NCBI GenBank assembly: GCA_003315335.1
Contig: QNRL01000002.1
Span: 62,001 to 126,000, forward strand
Origin: Pseudocitrobacter faecalis
GTDB taxonomy: Bacteria; Pseudomonadota; Gammaproteobacteria; Enterobacterales; Enterobacteriaceae
DNA length: 64,000 bases
Direction: 5' to 3'
The notes under the pieces are model-generated. The model searched no databases and was not told the DNA's origin. It saw nothing but the letters and a program-made list of their open reading frames with translations. Below are positions 22,084 to 32,600 of this stretch, piece after piece. Both the position numbers and the translations under genes were made by a program. Each line of letters begins with the position of its first letter. Positions within the stretch are counted from its first letter, which is position 1.

Positions 22084-23172
22084 TTAACCGTGGCGACGTT
22101 CGAAATCTTGCATGAAATCGGTCAATGCATGAACGCCTGCCAGCGGCATCGCGTTGTAGATTGACGCACGCATCCCGCCGACGACGCGGTGGCCTTTCAG
22201 CGAATGAAGACCTGCGGCAAAGGACTCTTCCAGGAAGACTTTATCCAGTGCGCTGTCCGCCAGCTGGAACGGAATGTTCATGCGAGAACGGTTAGACGCC
22301 GCAACATCGTTACGATAGAAATCGCTGTTGTCGATAACGCCGTACAGCAGTTCAGCTTTTTGCTGGTTGATGCGATCCATTGCCGCCACGCCACCCTGCT
22401 CTTTCAGCCATTTGAATACCAGCCCCGCCAGATACCAGGCAAAGGTCGGCGGCGTGTTGAACATGGAGTCGTTCTCGTTCAGTACCGAGTAATCCAGAAT
22501 GGACGGGCAAGCGATGTTGGCTTTGCCGAGCAGATCTTCACGCACAATCACCAGCGTCAGGCCTGCCGGGCCGATGTTTTTCTGCGCGCCTGCGTAAATC
22601 ACGCCAAAGCGACTGACGTCAATCGGGCGGGAAAGAATGGTCGAGGAGAAATCGGCGGCAACAACCACGTCTTTGTCGAAATTCGGGGTTTCATCAATGG
22701 CGATGCCATCAATGGTTTCATTCGGGCAATAGTGAAGGTATGCCGCATTGCCAGAGAGTTGCCATTCGCTCATCGGCTTCACAGCACGCTTCCCGTCAAC
22801 GGTAATTTTGGCGTCAATCACATGTGGCGAGCAGTATTTCTTCGCTTCTTTTACTGCACTGGCCGCCCAGTAGCCGGCGTCAACGTAATCTGCGGTGGTT
22901 TTATCCCCCAGAATATTCAGCGGAACGCCCGCGAACTGACCGCGACCACCGCCGTGACAGAACAACACTTTATAGTTGGAAGGGATATTGAGCAGGTCAC
23001 GAAAATCCTTTTCTGCTTCTTCCGCCACGTGGATAAATTCTTTCCCACGGTGGCTGACTTCCATTACTGATGTACCCAATCCGTTCCAGTCGCGTAATTC
23101 GTGCTGCGCCTGTTTAAGGACATCTGCCGGTAGCATTGCCGGACCCGAACTGAAATTAAAGACCTGAGCCAT
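22084..23172 (-). CDS. serC: Phosphoserine aminotransferase SerC
   Basis: SerC is a PLP-dependent transaminase that makes 3-phosphoserine, and also acts on the homologous intermediate in pyridoxal phosphate synthesis. The 362-residue product has the PLP lysine K198 in [10 protein letters not shown] and the family start [15 protein letters not shown]. It is the first gene of serC-aroA. Confidence 0.98.
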   Translation of the reverse strand: MAQVFNFSSGPAMLPADVLKQAQHELRDWNGLGTSVMEVSHRGKEFIHVAEEAEKDFRDLLNIPSNYKVLFCHGGGRGQFAGVPLNILGDKTTADYVDAGYWAASAVKEAKKYCSPHVIDAKITVDGKRAVKPMSEWQLSGNAAYLHYCPNETIDGIAIDETPNFDKDVVVAADFSSTILSRPIDVSRFGVIYAGAQKNIGPAGLTLVIVREDLLGKANIACPSILDYSVLNENDSMFNTPPTFAWYLAGLVFKWLKEQGGVAAMDRINQQKAELLYGVIDNSDFYRNDVAASNRSRMNIPFQLADSALDKVFLEESFAAGLHSLKGHRVVGGMRASIYNAMPLAGVHALTDFMQDFERRHG

Positions 23173-23358
23173 TTCCCCTCACCACGTTGCAATGTTGTCT
23201 ACCCGGGTGTGTTCACCCGGATATAAGTTATTCCTGTGGATATCGGTTTTATCATTCAGTGACACGCGCCGCAATGGGTAATACTGAGCGGCCAGAAAAT
23301 GCGCCCTGAGTCACACAACAGAATATTCGGCATTGACGAGTGAAAATGGATAAATCCG

Positions 23359-24054
23359 CTAGCCGGTGACGCGTTTCGCGCTGCTGGCCTTCGACCATTC
23401 TGGATTTGCACAGCGAGGACATAATTGATGTTCCCCGGCATTAAAATGAAAAATCGCGCTGCACCGAACGCAGGCGTAATCGGCGGCCTCGGGAATCGTG
23501 GTAAAGCGCGATATGCAGCTCGACGGTAAAATCACCAAACCGGCCTTCACATCATCATCGGGATAATAATAAATGCTGATTTGCCCGTTCGTCTCCATAA
23601 TGGCCAACCGCACCTGCCCGAGATGCTCTACGCCGCCCAACCGCAGCTCCATAAAAAACTCAAATTCGGTCATGTTCTCGGATTGCAAACGCTCCCACGC
23701 AAGCTCCCCCTCTTCCACCACAACGAGCGGCTTTCCTTCCAGTAAATCTTCCAGTTTTTCGCTACGGGACATCAGCCACATCACCAGTCGATAAAGGGCG
23801 GCTAACGTGATAAAAACGACTAACACGGGGAGCATGGGCACATCGTCATAAAACGCCACATCGCCCGCGGCGGAGCCCAGCGTCAGGATGATAAGCACTT
23901 CAAACAGCGACATCTGCCGCACGCCGCGCCGACCGGTAATTTTCAGGAACAGGAAAACCAAAATAAAGGTGTAGAGCGAACGCAGTGCCACTTCGCCGAG
24001 GAAATCCAGAGGAACTTTATCCAGAGCCATGCGATGGAGATCGAACGATTTCAT
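23359..24054 (-). CDS. ycaP: DUF421 inner-membrane protein YcaP
   Basis: YcaP is a membrane protein of unknown function with three N-terminal helices (about residues 15-90) and a cytoplasmic DUF421 domain containing GKPLVVVEEGEL. The C-terminus has two CxxC pairs (CVRC and CPRC) that could bind zinc. The start MKSFDLHRM at 24054 gives 231 residues; a longer frame begins 16 codons upstream. It is divergent from ycaO. Confidence 0.9.
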   Translation of the reverse strand: MKSFDLHRMALDKVPLDFLGEVALRSLYTFILVFLFLKITGRRGVRQMSLFEVLIILTLGSAAGDVAFYDDVPMLPVLVVFITLAALYRLVMWLMSRSEKLEDLLEGKPLVVVEEGELAWERLQSENMTEFEFFMELRLGGVEHLGQVRLAIMETNGQISIYYYPDDDVKAGLVILPSSCISRFTTIPEAADYACVRCSAIFHFNAGEHQLCPRCANPEWSKASSAKRVTG

Positions 24055-24193
24055 TTTTATGCCTGTAACGATGTCATTGTCGTTAATCATAGACCAGCGC
24101 ATTTAATTTATTATTGATTATCAATCGCGATAGATACATTCATCCAAACCCCGTATGATTGCGCGCTTTCCGTACGATAAAAACGAGACCGTC

Positions 24194-25960
24194 ATGACGC
24201 AAACCTATATCCCCGGCAAAGATGCCGCACTGGAAGATTCCATCGCTCGCTTCCAGCAAAAACTGCTCGACCTGGGCTTTGACATCGAAGAGGCCTCATG
24301 GCTGAACCCGGTACCAAACGTCTGGTCGGTACATATCCGCGACAAAGCGTGTTCGCTGTGCTTTACCAACGGTAAAGGCGCAACCAAAAAAGCCGCGCTG
24401 GCGTCCGCGTTAGGGGAATATTTCGAGCGCCTGTCGACCAACTACTTCTTCGCCGATTTCTGGCTGGGCGAGAAAATCGCTAACGGCCCATTCGTGCATT
24501 ATCCGAACGAAAAATGGTTCCCGATCCCGGAAGATGATGAGCTGCCGGAAGGTCTGCTCGATGCGCGTCTGCGCGCGTTCTACGATCCTGACGATCAGTT
24601 GACCGGCAGCCTGATGGTGGATCTGCAATCGGGCAATACCGATCGGGGTGTTTGCGGTCTGCCGTTTACTCGCCAGTCCGATGGCGAAACCATTTATATC
24701 CCGATGAATATCGTCGGCAATCTGTATGTTTCTAACGGTATGTCTGCAGGCAATACCGCTAATGAAGCGCGCGTACAGGGTCTGTCGGAAGTGTTTGAAC
24801 GTCACATTAAAAACCGCATCATCGCTGAGAGCATCAGTCTGCCGGAGATCCCGAAAGAGGTGATGGCACGCTATCCAGGCGTCGTGGCGTCTATCGAAAA
24901 ACTGGAAGCGGAAGGGTTCCCTATTTTCGCTTACGACGGCTCTTTAGGGGGGAAATATCCGGTTATCTGCGTTGTACTGTTCAACCCGGCAAACGGAACC
25001 TGTTTTGCCTCCTTCGGCGCGCATCCGGACTTTGGTGTCGCACTTGAGCGTACCGTTACAGAACTGCTGCAGGGCCGAGGCCTGAAAGATCTGGATGTGT
25101 TCACACCGCCTACTTTTGATGATGAAGAAGTCGCCGAGCACGCCAACCTGGAAACTCACTTTATTGATTCCAGCGGTTTGATCTCCTGGGATCTCTTCAA
25201 ACAGGATGCCGACTACCCGTTCGTGGACTGGAATTTCTCGGGAACGACCGAAGAAGAATTCGCGACGCTGATGGCGATTTTCAACGCGGAAGATAAAGAG
25301 GTTTACATCGCGGATTATGAGCATTTAGGCGTCTACGCCTGCCGTATCCTGGTGCCGGGAATGTCTGATATCTATCCAGCGGAAGATCTGTGGCTGGCGA
25401 ATAATAATATGGGCAGTCATTTGCGCGAGACGATCCTGACCCTGCCAAACAGCGAGTGGGAAAAAGAAGAGTACCTGAATCTGATTGAACAACTGGATGA
25501 AGAAGGTCTGGACGATTTCACCCGCGTGCGTGAACTGCTGGGCCTGGCAACGGGCAAAGACAACGGCTGGTATACCCTGCGCGTCGGCGAGCTGAAAGCG
25601 ATGCTTGCCCTTGCGGGGGGCGATTTGGAACAGGCGCTTATCTGGACTGAGTGGACAATGGAATTCAACGCGTCAATCTTTAGTGCCGAGCGTGCCAATT
25701 ATTACCGTTGCCTGCAGACCCTACTGCTGCTGTCTCAGGAAGAAGAACGCCAGCCGCTGCAATATCTGAACGCATTTATTCGTATGTACGGTGCTGAAGC
25801 CGTAGAGGCCGCCAGCGCGGCATTGAGCGGTGAAGCGCCGTTCTACGGTTTGCAGGCCGTTGATAACGACCTGACGGCCTTCCCGGCGCATCAGTCGTTG
25901 TTGGCAGCTTACGAAAAACTGCAGTGTGCAAAAGCTGCGTTTTGGTCAAAGCAGAGCTAA
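24194..25960 (+). CDS. ycaO: YcaO ATP-dependent cyclodehydratase-family protein
   Basis: YcaO family enzymes activate amide backbones with ATP. In peptide natural-product clusters they form azolines and thioamides; the stand-alone E. coli YcaO is linked genetically to beta-methylthiolation of ribosomal protein S12 together with RimO. The ATP-binding part shows ALGEYFERLSTNYF and EARVQGLSEVFERH, and a helical, TPR-like C-terminal segment follows. The start MTQTYIPGKDAAL at 24194 gives 588 residues. No precursor peptide or partner protein lies nearby, which argues for a housekeeping role. Confidence 0.93.
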   Translation: MTQTYIPGKDAALEDSIARFQQKLLDLGFDIEEASWLNPVPNVWSVHIRDKACSLCFTNGKGATKKAALASALGEYFERLSTNYFFADFWLGEKIANGPFVHYPNEKWFPIPEDDELPEGLLDARLRAFYDPDDQLTGSLMVDLQSGNTDRGVCGLPFTRQSDGETIYIPMNIVGNLYVSNGMSAGNTANEARVQGLSEVFERHIKNRIIAESISLPEIPKEVMARYPGVVASIEKLEAEGFPIFAYDGSLGGKYPVICVVLFNPANGTCFASFGAHPDFGVALERTVTELLQGRGLKDLDVFTPPTFDDEEVAEHANLETHFIDSSGLISWDLFKQDADYPFVDWNFSGTTEEEFATLMAIFNAEDKEVYIADYEHLGVYACRILVPGMSDIYPAEDLWLANNNMGSHLRETILTLPNSEWEKEEYLNLIEQLDEEGLDDFTRVRELLGLATGKDNGWYTLRVGELKAMLALAGGDLEQALIWTEWTMEFNASIFSAERANYYRCLQTLLLLSQEEERQPLQYLNAFIRMYGAEAVEAASAALSGEAPFYGLQAVDNDLTAFPAHQSLLAAYEKLQCAKAAFWSKQS

Positions 25961-26008
25961 AAAGACCGGATAATAAGTAGGTTTAAAGATTACTCTACGC
26001 TATATTAT

Positions 26009-26036
26009 GGGGCCGTTTAACGGCCCTTTTTTTTAT
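26009..26036 (+). terminator. Terminator after ycaO
   Basis: GGGCCG and CGGCCC arms flank TTTAA and are followed by an eight-base T run. It lies about 50 bp after the ycaO stop. Confidence 0.85.
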
Positions 26037-26361
26037 TTTTAAAAAGACGTTAATTTATTTGTGATAATTACGTTACGTACAAGTAAACACTATTATTGGT
26101 AGCTTACCAATAATGTTAATTTAAATGATCATTACTCCATTTTAATTAACTGGCAAAACGGGAGGCTGACGAAAAAAATCAACTGATTTTGCAAACTTTA
26201 AAATTTATTTTTATTTTGATAATCAAAAAGTTATGCCGCATTCGACGAAAAACCATTCGATTTGCGGGCCTATAAGCCAGGCGAGATATGATCTACATCA
26301 AATTCTCATCTATAATGCTTTGTTAGTATCTCGTCGCCGACTTAATAAAGAGAGAGTTAGT
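26037..26361 (+). promoter_or_regulatory. focA-pflB promoter and leader region
   Basis: This AT-rich 325-bp stretch precedes focA and holds no gene. It corresponds to the multi-promoter region of the E. coli focA-pfl operon controlled by FNR and ArcA. A TATAAT hexamer lies at 26311-26316, downstream of the FNR-like site. Exact start sites cannot be assigned from sequence alone. Confidence 0.7.
26288..26301 (+). promoter_or_regulatory. FNR binding site upstream of focA
   Basis: ATGATCTACATCAA matches the FNR consensus TTGATNNNNATCAA at nine of ten defined bases. It lies 61 bp upstream of the focA GTG, in the same place as the FNR site of the E. coli focA-pfl promoter, so anaerobic activation is expected. 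Confidence 0.8.
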
Positions 26362-27219
26362 GTGAAAGCTGACAACCCTTTTGATCTACTTGTTCCTGCT
26401 GCTATGGCCAAAGTTGCCGAAGAAGCAGGTGTCTATAAAGCAACGAAGCATCCGCTGAAAACCTTTTATCTGGCGATAACTGCGGGCGTGTTTATCTCGA
26501 TTGCTTTTGTTTTCTACATTACTGCCACCACAGGAACCGCGGGTATGCCTTTTGGCGTCGCGAAACTGATTGGGGGTATCTGCTTCTCACTGGGCTTGAT
26601 TCTCTGCGTCATTTGCGGGGCCGACCTCTTCACTTCCACGGTACTTATCGTTGTCGCGAAAGCCAGTGGTCGAATCACATGGGGTCAACTGGCGAAAAAC
26701 TGGTTGAACGTCTATGTTGGTAACCTGGTAGGATGTCTGCTCTTTGTTCTGCTAATGTGGCTCTCCGGCGAGTATATGACCGCTAACGGTGGCTGGGGCT
26801 TGAATGTCCTGCAAACCGCTGACCACAAAATGCACCACACATTTATCGAAGCCGTTGCCCTCGGCATCCTGGCGAACCTGATGGTTTGTCTGGCTGTCTG
26901 GATGAGCTACTCTGGCCGCAGCCTGATGGATAAAGCCATGATTATGGTTCTTCCGGTTGCCATGTTCGTCGCCAGCGGCTTTGAGCACAGTATTGCAAAC
27001 ATGTTTATGATCCCGATGGGGATTGTGATTCGCAACTTTGCAAGCCCGGAGTTTTGGACCGCAGTAGGTTCAACGCCGGATAGTTTTTCTCACCTGACTA
27101 TCATGAACTTCATCACTGATAACCTCATTCCGGTGACTATCGGGAATATCATTGGCGGAGGCCTGTTAGTTGGGCTGACATACTGGGTCATTTACCTGCG
27201 TGAAGGCGACCATCACTAA
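26362..27219 (+). CDS. focA: Formate channel FocA
   Basis: FocA is a pentameric formate/nitrite transporter-family channel that moves formate across the inner membrane during fermentation. Six membrane helices are visible, along with Thr91 and the pore residue His209 (GFEHS), both at the E. coli positions. I chose the GTG at 26362 (KADNPFDLLVPAAMAK follows), 5 bases after AGAGAG; it gives 285 residues. The frame is open a further 43 codons upstream, but that stretch is promoter DNA. PflB interacts with FocA, and both share an operon. Confidence 0.97.
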   Translation: MKADNPFDLLVPAAMAKVAEEAGVYKATKHPLKTFYLAITAGVFISIAFVFYITATTGTAGMPFGVAKLIGGICFSLGLILCVICGADLFTSTVLIVVAKASGRITWGQLAKNWLNVYVGNLVGCLLFVLLMWLSGEYMTANGGWGLNVLQTADHKMHHTFIEAVALGILANLMVCLAVWMSYSGRSLMDKAMIMVLPVAMFVASGFEHSIANMFMIPMGIVIRNFASPEFWTAVGSTPDSFSHLTIMNFITDNLIPVTIGNIIGGGLLVGLTYWVIYLREGDHH

Positions 27220-27275
27220 AGTGAGCGTTGTGTCAGGCAGTAAATAAAAAATCCACATAAGAAGGTAGGTGTTAC

Positions 27276-29558
27276 ATGTCCGAGCTTAATGAAAAGTTAG
27301 CCACAGCCTGGGAAGGTTTTACTAAAGGTGACTGGCAGAATGAAGTCAACTTACGTGACTTCATCCAGAAAAACTACACTCCATACGAGGGTGACGAGTC
27401 CTTCCTGGCAGGTGCTACTAAAGCAACTACCGAGCTGTGGGACAAAGTAATGGAAGGTGTTAAACAGGAAAACCGCACTCACGCGCCTGTTGATTTCGAC
27501 ACTGCTGTTGCTTCTACCATCACCTCCCACGACGCGGGCTACATCAACAAGTCGCTGGAAAAAATCGTTGGCCTGCAGACTGAAGCTCCGCTGAAACGCG
27601 CGCTGATTCCGTTTGGCGGCATCAAAATGATCGAAGGTTCCTGCAAAGCGTACAACCGCGAACTGGACCCGATGATCAAAAAAATCTTCACCGAGTACCG
27701 TAAAACTCACAACCAGGGCGTGTTCGACGTTTATACTCCGGACATCCTGCGTTGCCGTAAATCTGGCGTCCTGACTGGTCTGCCGGATGCATACGGTCGT
27801 GGTCGTATCATCGGTGACTATCGTCGTATCGCCGTTTACGGTATCGACTTCCTGATGAAAGACAAATTCGCTCAGTTCACCTCTCTCCAGTCTGACCTGG
27901 AAAACGGTGTAAACCTGGAAGCGACTATTCGTCTGCGTGAAGAAATCTCTGAACAGCACCGTGCGCTGGGTCAGATCAAAGAGATGGCAGCTAAATATGG
28001 CTACGACATCTCTGGTCCGGCGACTAACGCTCAGGAAGCGATTCAGTGGACTTACTTCGGCTACCTGGCTGCTGTTAAATCTCAGAACGGCGCTGCAATG
28101 TCCTTCGGTCGTACCTCCAGCTTCCTGGATATCTACATCGAACGTGACCTGAAAGCAGGCAAAATCACTGAACAAGAAGCTCAGGAAATGATTGACCACC
28201 TGGTCATGAAACTGCGTATGGTTCGCTTCCTGCGTACTCCTGAATATGATGAACTGTTCTCCGGTGACCCGATTTGGGCAACTGAATCCGTCGGTGGTAT
28301 GGGCGTTGATGGCCGTACTCTGGTTACCAAAAACAGCTTCCGTTTCCTGAACACCCTGTACACCATGGGCCCGTCTCCGGAACCGAACATCACTATCCTG
28401 TGGTCTGAAAAACTGCCGCTGGCGTTCAAAAAATTCGCTGCGAAAGTGTCCATCGATACCTCTTCTCTGCAGTATGAGAATGACGATCTGATGCGTCCAG
28501 ACTTCAACAACGATGACTATGCTATCGCTTGCTGCGTAAGCCCGATGATCGTTGGTAAACAAATGCAGTTCTTCGGTGCGCGTGCTAACCTGGCGAAAAC
28601 CATGCTGTACGCAATCAACGGCGGCGTTGATGAAAAACTGAAAATGCAGGTTGGTCCTAAATCTGAACCAATCAAAGGCGATGTGCTGAACTACGACGAA
28701 GTTATCGATCGTATGGATCACTTCATGGATTGGCTGGCTAAACAGTACGTCACCGCACTGAACGTCATCCACTACATGCATGACAAATACAGCTACGAAG
28801 CTTCTCTGATGGCGCTGCACGACCGTGACGTTATCCGTACCATGGCTTGCGGTATCGCGGGTCTGTCCGTAGCGGCTGACTCCCTGTCTGCAATCAAATA
28901 TGCGAAAGTTAAACCGATTCGTGACGAAGACGGTCTGGCTATCGACTTCGAAATCGAAGGCGAATACCCGCAGTTTGGTAACAACGATGCTCGCGTCGAT
29001 GACATGGCTGTTGACCTGGTAGAACGTTTCATGAAAAAAATTCAGAAACTGACTACTTACCGCAACGCTATCCCAACTCAGTCCGTTCTGACTATCACTT
29101 CCAACGTTGTATATGGTAAGAAAACCGGTAACACCCCAGACGGTCGTCGCGCAGGCGCTCCGTTCGGACCAGGTGCTAACCCGATGCACGGCCGTGACCA
29201 GAAAGGTGCTGTTGCCTCTCTGACCTCCGTTGCAAAACTGCCGTTTGCTTACGCTAAAGATGGTATCTCTTACACCTTCTCTATCGTTCCAAACGCACTG
29301 GGTAAAGACGACGACGTTCGTAAAACCAACCTGGCAGGCCTGATGGATGGTTACTTCCACCATGAAGCGTCTATCGAAGGCGGTCAGCACCTGAACGTTA
29401 ACGTTATGAACCGCGAAATGCTGCTCGACGCGATGGAACACCCGGAAAAATATCCGCAGCTGACCATCCGCGTATCTGGCTACGCAGTACGTTTTAATTC
29501 CCTGACTAAAGAACAGCAGCAGGACGTTATTACTCGTACCTTCACTCAGTCCATGTAA
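27276..29558 (+). CDS. pflB: Pyruvate formate-lyase PflB
   Basis: PflB is a glycyl radical enzyme that splits pyruvate with CoA into acetyl-CoA and formate under anaerobiosis. At 760 residues it has the E. coli length. The catalytic cysteine pair is in IACCVSPM, and the radical glycine is in RVSGYAVRF (Gly735 counting the initiator Met, Gly734 of the mature protein). It is activated by PflA, encoded just downstream. Extremely biased codon use fits its very high expression and creates a 959-codon false frame on the opposite strand. Confidence 0.99.
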   Translation: MSELNEKLATAWEGFTKGDWQNEVNLRDFIQKNYTPYEGDESFLAGATKATTELWDKVMEGVKQENRTHAPVDFDTAVASTITSHDAGYINKSLEKIVGLQTEAPLKRALIPFGGIKMIEGSCKAYNRELDPMIKKIFTEYRKTHNQGVFDVYTPDILRCRKSGVLTGLPDAYGRGRIIGDYRRIAVYGIDFLMKDKFAQFTSLQSDLENGVNLEATIRLREEISEQHRALGQIKEMAAKYGYDISGPATNAQEAIQWTYFGYLAAVKSQNGAAMSFGRTSSFLDIYIERDLKAGKITEQEAQEMIDHLVMKLRMVRFLRTPEYDELFSGDPIWATESVGGMGVDGRTLVTKNSFRFLNTLYTMGPSPEPNITILWSEKLPLAFKKFAAKVSIDTSSLQYENDDLMRPDFNNDDYAIACCVSPMIVGKQMQFFGARANLAKTMLYAINGGVDEKLKMQVGPKSEPIKGDVLNYDEVIDRMDHFMDWLAKQYVTALNVIHYMHDKYSYEASLMALHDRDVIRTMACGIAGLSVAADSLSAIKYAKVKPIRDEDGLAIDFEIEGEYPQFGNNDARVDDMAVDLVERFMKKIQKLTTYRNAIPTQSVLTITSNVVYGKKTGNTPDGRRAGAPFGPGANPMHGRDQKGAVASLTSVAKLPFAYAKDGISYTFSIVPNALGKDDDVRKTNLAGLMDGYFHHEASIEGGQHLNVNVMNREMLLDAMEHPEKYPQLTIRVSGYAVRFNSLTKEQQQDVITRTFTQSM

Positions 29559-29597
29559 TGGATTTGACTGAAATCGCGATTTAAAAAGCGTACAATA

Positions 29598-29624
29598 AAG
29601 GCTCCACGCAAGTGGGGCCTTTCT
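29598..29624 (+). terminator. Terminator after pflB
   Basis: AAGGCTCCAC and GTGGGGCCTT arms are followed by TCTT. The hairpin lies about 40 bp beyond pflB and separates the abundant pflB message from pflA, which therefore has its own promoter in the 140 bp that follow. Confidence 0.7.
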
Positions 29625-29765
29625 TATAAGTCCCCCACTCTCCCTGAGCCTGTTTTGCGGGTTAATCTCTATAATGAAATTAACGTGCAAAATAAACTCA
29701 AGACGGCCTGAAGTCATGATCGTCACCCCTGCCGGACGCGGGGAAAAACTGGAGATAACACTGCA

Positions 29766-30506
29766 ATGTCTGTAACTGGTCGCATTCACTCCTTTGAATC
29801 CTGTGGCACCGTTGATGGCCCAGGTATCCGTTTTATCACCTTCTTCCAGGGCTGTCTGATGCGCTGCCTCTATTGCCATAACCGTGATACGTGGGATACC
29901 CACGGCGGCAAAGAGGTCACCGTTGAAGAACTGATGAAAGAAGTTGTGACCTACCGTCACTTCATGAACGCGTCCGGCGGCGGTGTGACCGCATCCGGTG
30001 GCGAAGCCATTCTTCAGGCTGAGTTCGTGCGTGACTGGTTCCGCGCCTGTAAAAAAGAAGGCATCCACACCTGCCTTGATACCAACGGTTTTGTGCGTCG
30101 TTACGATCCGGTCATTGATGAACTGTTGGACGTTACCGATCTGGTGATGCTCGATCTCAAACAGATGAACGACGAGATTCACCAGAACCTGGTCGGCGTG
30201 TCGAACCATCGCACACTGGAATTCGCTCAATACCTGTCAAAAAAAGAGGTAAAAGTCTGGATCCGCTATGTTGTGGTTCCTGGCTGGTCAGATGATGACG
30301 ATTCTGCGCACCGCCTGGGCGAATTTACCCGCGACATGGGCAACGTCGAGAAAATCGAGTTGCTGCCATATCACGAACTGGGTAAACATAAATGGGTGGC
30401 GATGGGTGAAGAGTACAAACTGGATGGCGTCCACCCACCGAAAAAAGAGACCATGGAACGCGTCAAAGGCATTCTGGAACAGTATGGTCATAAGGTAATG
30501 TACTAA
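29766..30506 (+). CDS. pflA: Pyruvate formate-lyase activating enzyme PflA
   Basis: PflA is a radical SAM enzyme that abstracts hydrogen from the PflB radical glycine. The iron-sulfur motif CxxxCxxC is at C30, C34 and C37 ([11 protein letters not shown]), preceded by the GTVDGPG activase signature. The length of 246 is that of E. coli. A GGAG ribosome-binding site precedes the ATG. It is convergent with the LysR gene, 27 bp away. Confidence 0.98.
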   Translation: MSVTGRIHSFESCGTVDGPGIRFITFFQGCLMRCLYCHNRDTWDTHGGKEVTVEELMKEVVTYRHFMNASGGGVTASGGEAILQAEFVRDWFRACKKEGIHTCLDTNGFVRRYDPVIDELLDVTDLVMLDLKQMNDEIHQNLVGVSNHRTLEFAQYLSKKEVKVWIRYVVVPGWSDDDDSAHRLGEFTRDMGNVEKIELLPYHELGKHKWVAMGEEYKLDGVHPPKKETMERVKGILEQYGHKVMY

Positions 30507-30533
30507 AGCCTTTAGCGTGGCTCTCATCCGGAG

Positions 30534-31418
30534 TCACGCGTCTTCTCTCCACGTCATATCAATCGCATTCAGAACCTGCCCCAGTTGATGGGGTTGTATT
30601 TGCCCGGGCTTCCACAGCGCGACCACCGGATGCGTTAACCCTTGATCCCCCGCCTCGGTCTCCTGACGTTCGACGTTCTCCCACTCGCCCACGCCGAAAT
30701 GACGTGGTAAAAACGCCCAGCCATCACCGGCGGACAATCGCTTTTCTAACAGCGCGATTTCATTAACGCGAATGATACGGTCGGCGATTTGAACACGCTG
30801 TGCCAGCGCATCCTGCAGCATACAAAAAGGTACCAACTGCGGGCTGGCGGCAAGATGCAGCATCGACACCGGCGAGACCGGGAAAAAGCCTTTACGCGCC
30901 CAGACGGATAGCGATATAGCACCCACGGCCCGCCACTTAAGATGATCGTTAACCGAACGATTCAGCGCCTGGTAGATCCCCATATCCACCTTCCCGTCAT
31001 CCAGCCACCGCTCCGCCTGTTCACGTTCACACATCAGCAAATCCAGAGAAATATGTTGCTGCGCGAGGGTACTTGCCAGACTAAGTAAAAAATCACGCGG
31101 CGTGAAAGGGTCATAGCACAGCGTCAACTGCGTCTTTAGCTGATCGGGCAGTTGCTTAGCGACCTGCGAAAAGGCCTGCGCCTCATGTAAAAACAGTCGA
31201 GCCTGGCGATACAGACGCTTACCGTAATCAGTGAGTTCAAGCGGTCGTTTTGCGCGATCAAACAGAATATAACCTAAGTCTATTTCAAGATAATCAATAA
31301 GCTGACTTACCGTCGTCCTGTCCTTCTTCAGCTTTTTGGCCGCCTGAGTCAGGGTTCCGCACTCACAAACGCAGGCAAACGCTTCAATTTGCGCCAGAGA
31401 AAAATTAATCGGCTCCAT
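30534..31418 (-). CDS. LysR-type transcriptional regulator
   Basis: The 294-residue product has an N-terminal winged helix-turn-helix (about residues 8-66, with GTLTQAAKKLKKDRTTVSQ) and a LysR-type effector domain. K-12 has the LysR gene ycaN in the equivalent place; I cannot confirm orthology, so no symbol is given. It is divergent from the secreted choloylglycine hydrolase-like gene across 103 bp. That is the classic LysR arrangement in which the regulator controls its neighbour and itself. The effector is unknown. Confidence 0.85.
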   Translation of the reverse strand: MEPINFSLAQIEAFACVCECGTLTQAAKKLKKDRTTVSQLIDYLEIDLGYILFDRAKRPLELTDYGKRLYRQARLFLHEAQAFSQVAKQLPDQLKTQLTLCYDPFTPRDFLLSLASTLAQQHISLDLLMCEREQAERWLDDGKVDMGIYQALNRSVNDHLKWRAVGAISLSVWARKGFFPVSPVSMLHLAASPQLVPFCMLQDALAQRVQIADRIIRVNEIALLEKRLSAGDGWAFLPRHFGVGEWENVERQETEAGDQGLTHPVVALWKPGQIQPHQLGQVLNAIDMTWREDA

Positions 31419-31435
31419 AGGTCATCTCTCCATTT

Positions 31436-31454
31436 GCGGGGGATATTCCCCCGC
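31436..31454 (-). promoter_or_regulatory. Perfect inverted repeat in LysR/hydrolase intergenic region
   Basis: GCGGGGGA and TCCCCCGC form a perfect 8-bp inverted repeat around TAT. It begins 18 bp upstream of the LysR start codon and 68 bp before the hydrolase. It could be an operator or a hairpin in the LysR leader. Confidence 0.4.
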
Positions 31455-31521
31455 TAAGTGATTTATTGCGCTGAGTATATTAACCCTAACATAGACGGGT
31501 GAACTTAACTGAGGAAGAAAA

Positions 31522-32595
31522 ATGAAGAATCAAAAAATCTCCGCCGTCGCATTAGGTCTGGTACTCACTGCGGGGGTCAGCGTCAGCGCCGATGCCTGTA
31601 CCCGCGCGTTTATGAACATGTTTCCGGGCTATATGGTCACCGCCCGCAATCTGGATTTCTTTGGCCCTGTCGACCCGTCACTGGTGATCACCCCAAAAGG
31701 CATCGCCCATAATGGCGGAGACAGCGCTAAAGCGGCACACTGGACCACCCGTTATGGCAGCGTTGTGGTCTATGCGGATGGCGTCTTTCCGATGGATGGT
31801 ATGAATGAAGCCGGGCTGGCGGGGCATACGTTGTTTTATATGAATGGCTCGCAGGTACAGCAGGATAACCAGGATAAACCCGTGCTCGAAAGCCGGGCGT
31901 GGTTAAGCTATATCCTGGATAACTATGCCACTGTTAACGACGCCGTCAAAGGTATTCGCCATAACTTGCGTCTGGCGGCGGCTAAACTGCCGGTGGATTA
32001 CGCGACCGATACTAAACATATCGCGATCGAAGATAAGAGCGGAGACTCTGCCATCATTGAAATTGATAACGGCAAAGTGAATATCTATCACGATAAAAAC
32101 TACCGCGTGATGACCAACCCGCCTTCTTACGATAAACAGTTAGCAAATCTCGCGCGTTTCAGCCACGCGAAACGTGACGCGATCCCAACCGGGCTTGATG
32201 CCGACCAGCGACTGGTACGCGCCAGCTGGAACTTACAGAATCTGCCAAAACCGGATAACAAGAATCAGGCCCAGGGATTTGTGCTGTCGGTGGTTAACAA
32301 TGTGGCTTACCCCATCGGTATTCCGGCGGAAAGCGATGAACAGAAAGTCACCGACATGTATGCGAAATACAGTAAGAAGCCCGAGAACAATAAAGGTATT
32401 GGTACCTACTGGACGACAATATCTGACCTGTCGCATCAGGAATATCATTTTAAATCGACCTTTGCCGCCTCGCAGGTGTGGGTGGATTTAAAACAAATCA
32501 ACTTTAGCGCTGGCCAGCCGGTGAAAACCATCAGCGGCCTCAACGATTATGCGCAGAAAGGCTGGGAAGGAAATATCCTGGCGCAGGCAAAATAA
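31522..32595 (+). CDS. Secreted choloylglycine hydrolase / penicillin V acylase-family amidase
   Basis: This is an Ntn hydrolase of the linear amide C-N hydrolase family (bile salt hydrolases and penicillin V acylases). A Sec signal peptide (residues 1-25, ending SADA) is followed directly by Cys26, which would become the N-terminal nucleophile after cleavage. In mature numbering Cys1, Arg17 and Asp20 (TARNLDFFG) are at the family catalytic positions. It has 357 residues and is likely periplasmic. Gram-negative members often prefer penicillin V or acyl-homoserine lactones over bile salts, so the substrate is open. It is divergent from a LysR gene and ends in its own terminator. Confidence 0.88.
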   Translation: MKNQKISAVALGLVLTAGVSVSADACTRAFMNMFPGYMVTARNLDFFGPVDPSLVITPKGIAHNGGDSAKAAHWTTRYGSVVVYADGVFPMDGMNEAGLAGHTLFYMNGSQVQQDNQDKPVLESRAWLSYILDNYATVNDAVKGIRHNLRLAAAKLPVDYATDTKHIAIEDKSGDSAIIEIDNGKVNIYHDKNYRVMTNPPSYDKQLANLARFSHAKRDAIPTGLDADQRLVRASWNLQNLPKPDNKNQAQGFVLSVVNNVAYPIGIPAESDEQKVTDMYAKYSKKPENNKGIGTYWTTISDLSHQEYHFKSTFAASQVWVDLKQINFSAGQPVKTISGLNDYAQKGWEGNILAQAK

Positions 32596-32600
32596 TCGTC

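Noticed and set aside
26233-26361. 43-codon N-terminal extension of focA
   Set aside because: It covers the FNR site and promoter. The GTG at 26362 has a ribosome-binding site and gives the family N-terminus.
27351-30230. A 959-codon open frame on the minus strand opposite pflB and pflA
   Set aside because: It is a shadow of the extreme codon bias of pflB. It has no recognisable domains, and pflB and pflA are certain genes on the other strand. The long plus-strand frame opposite rpsA (17674-18813) is rejected for the same reason.
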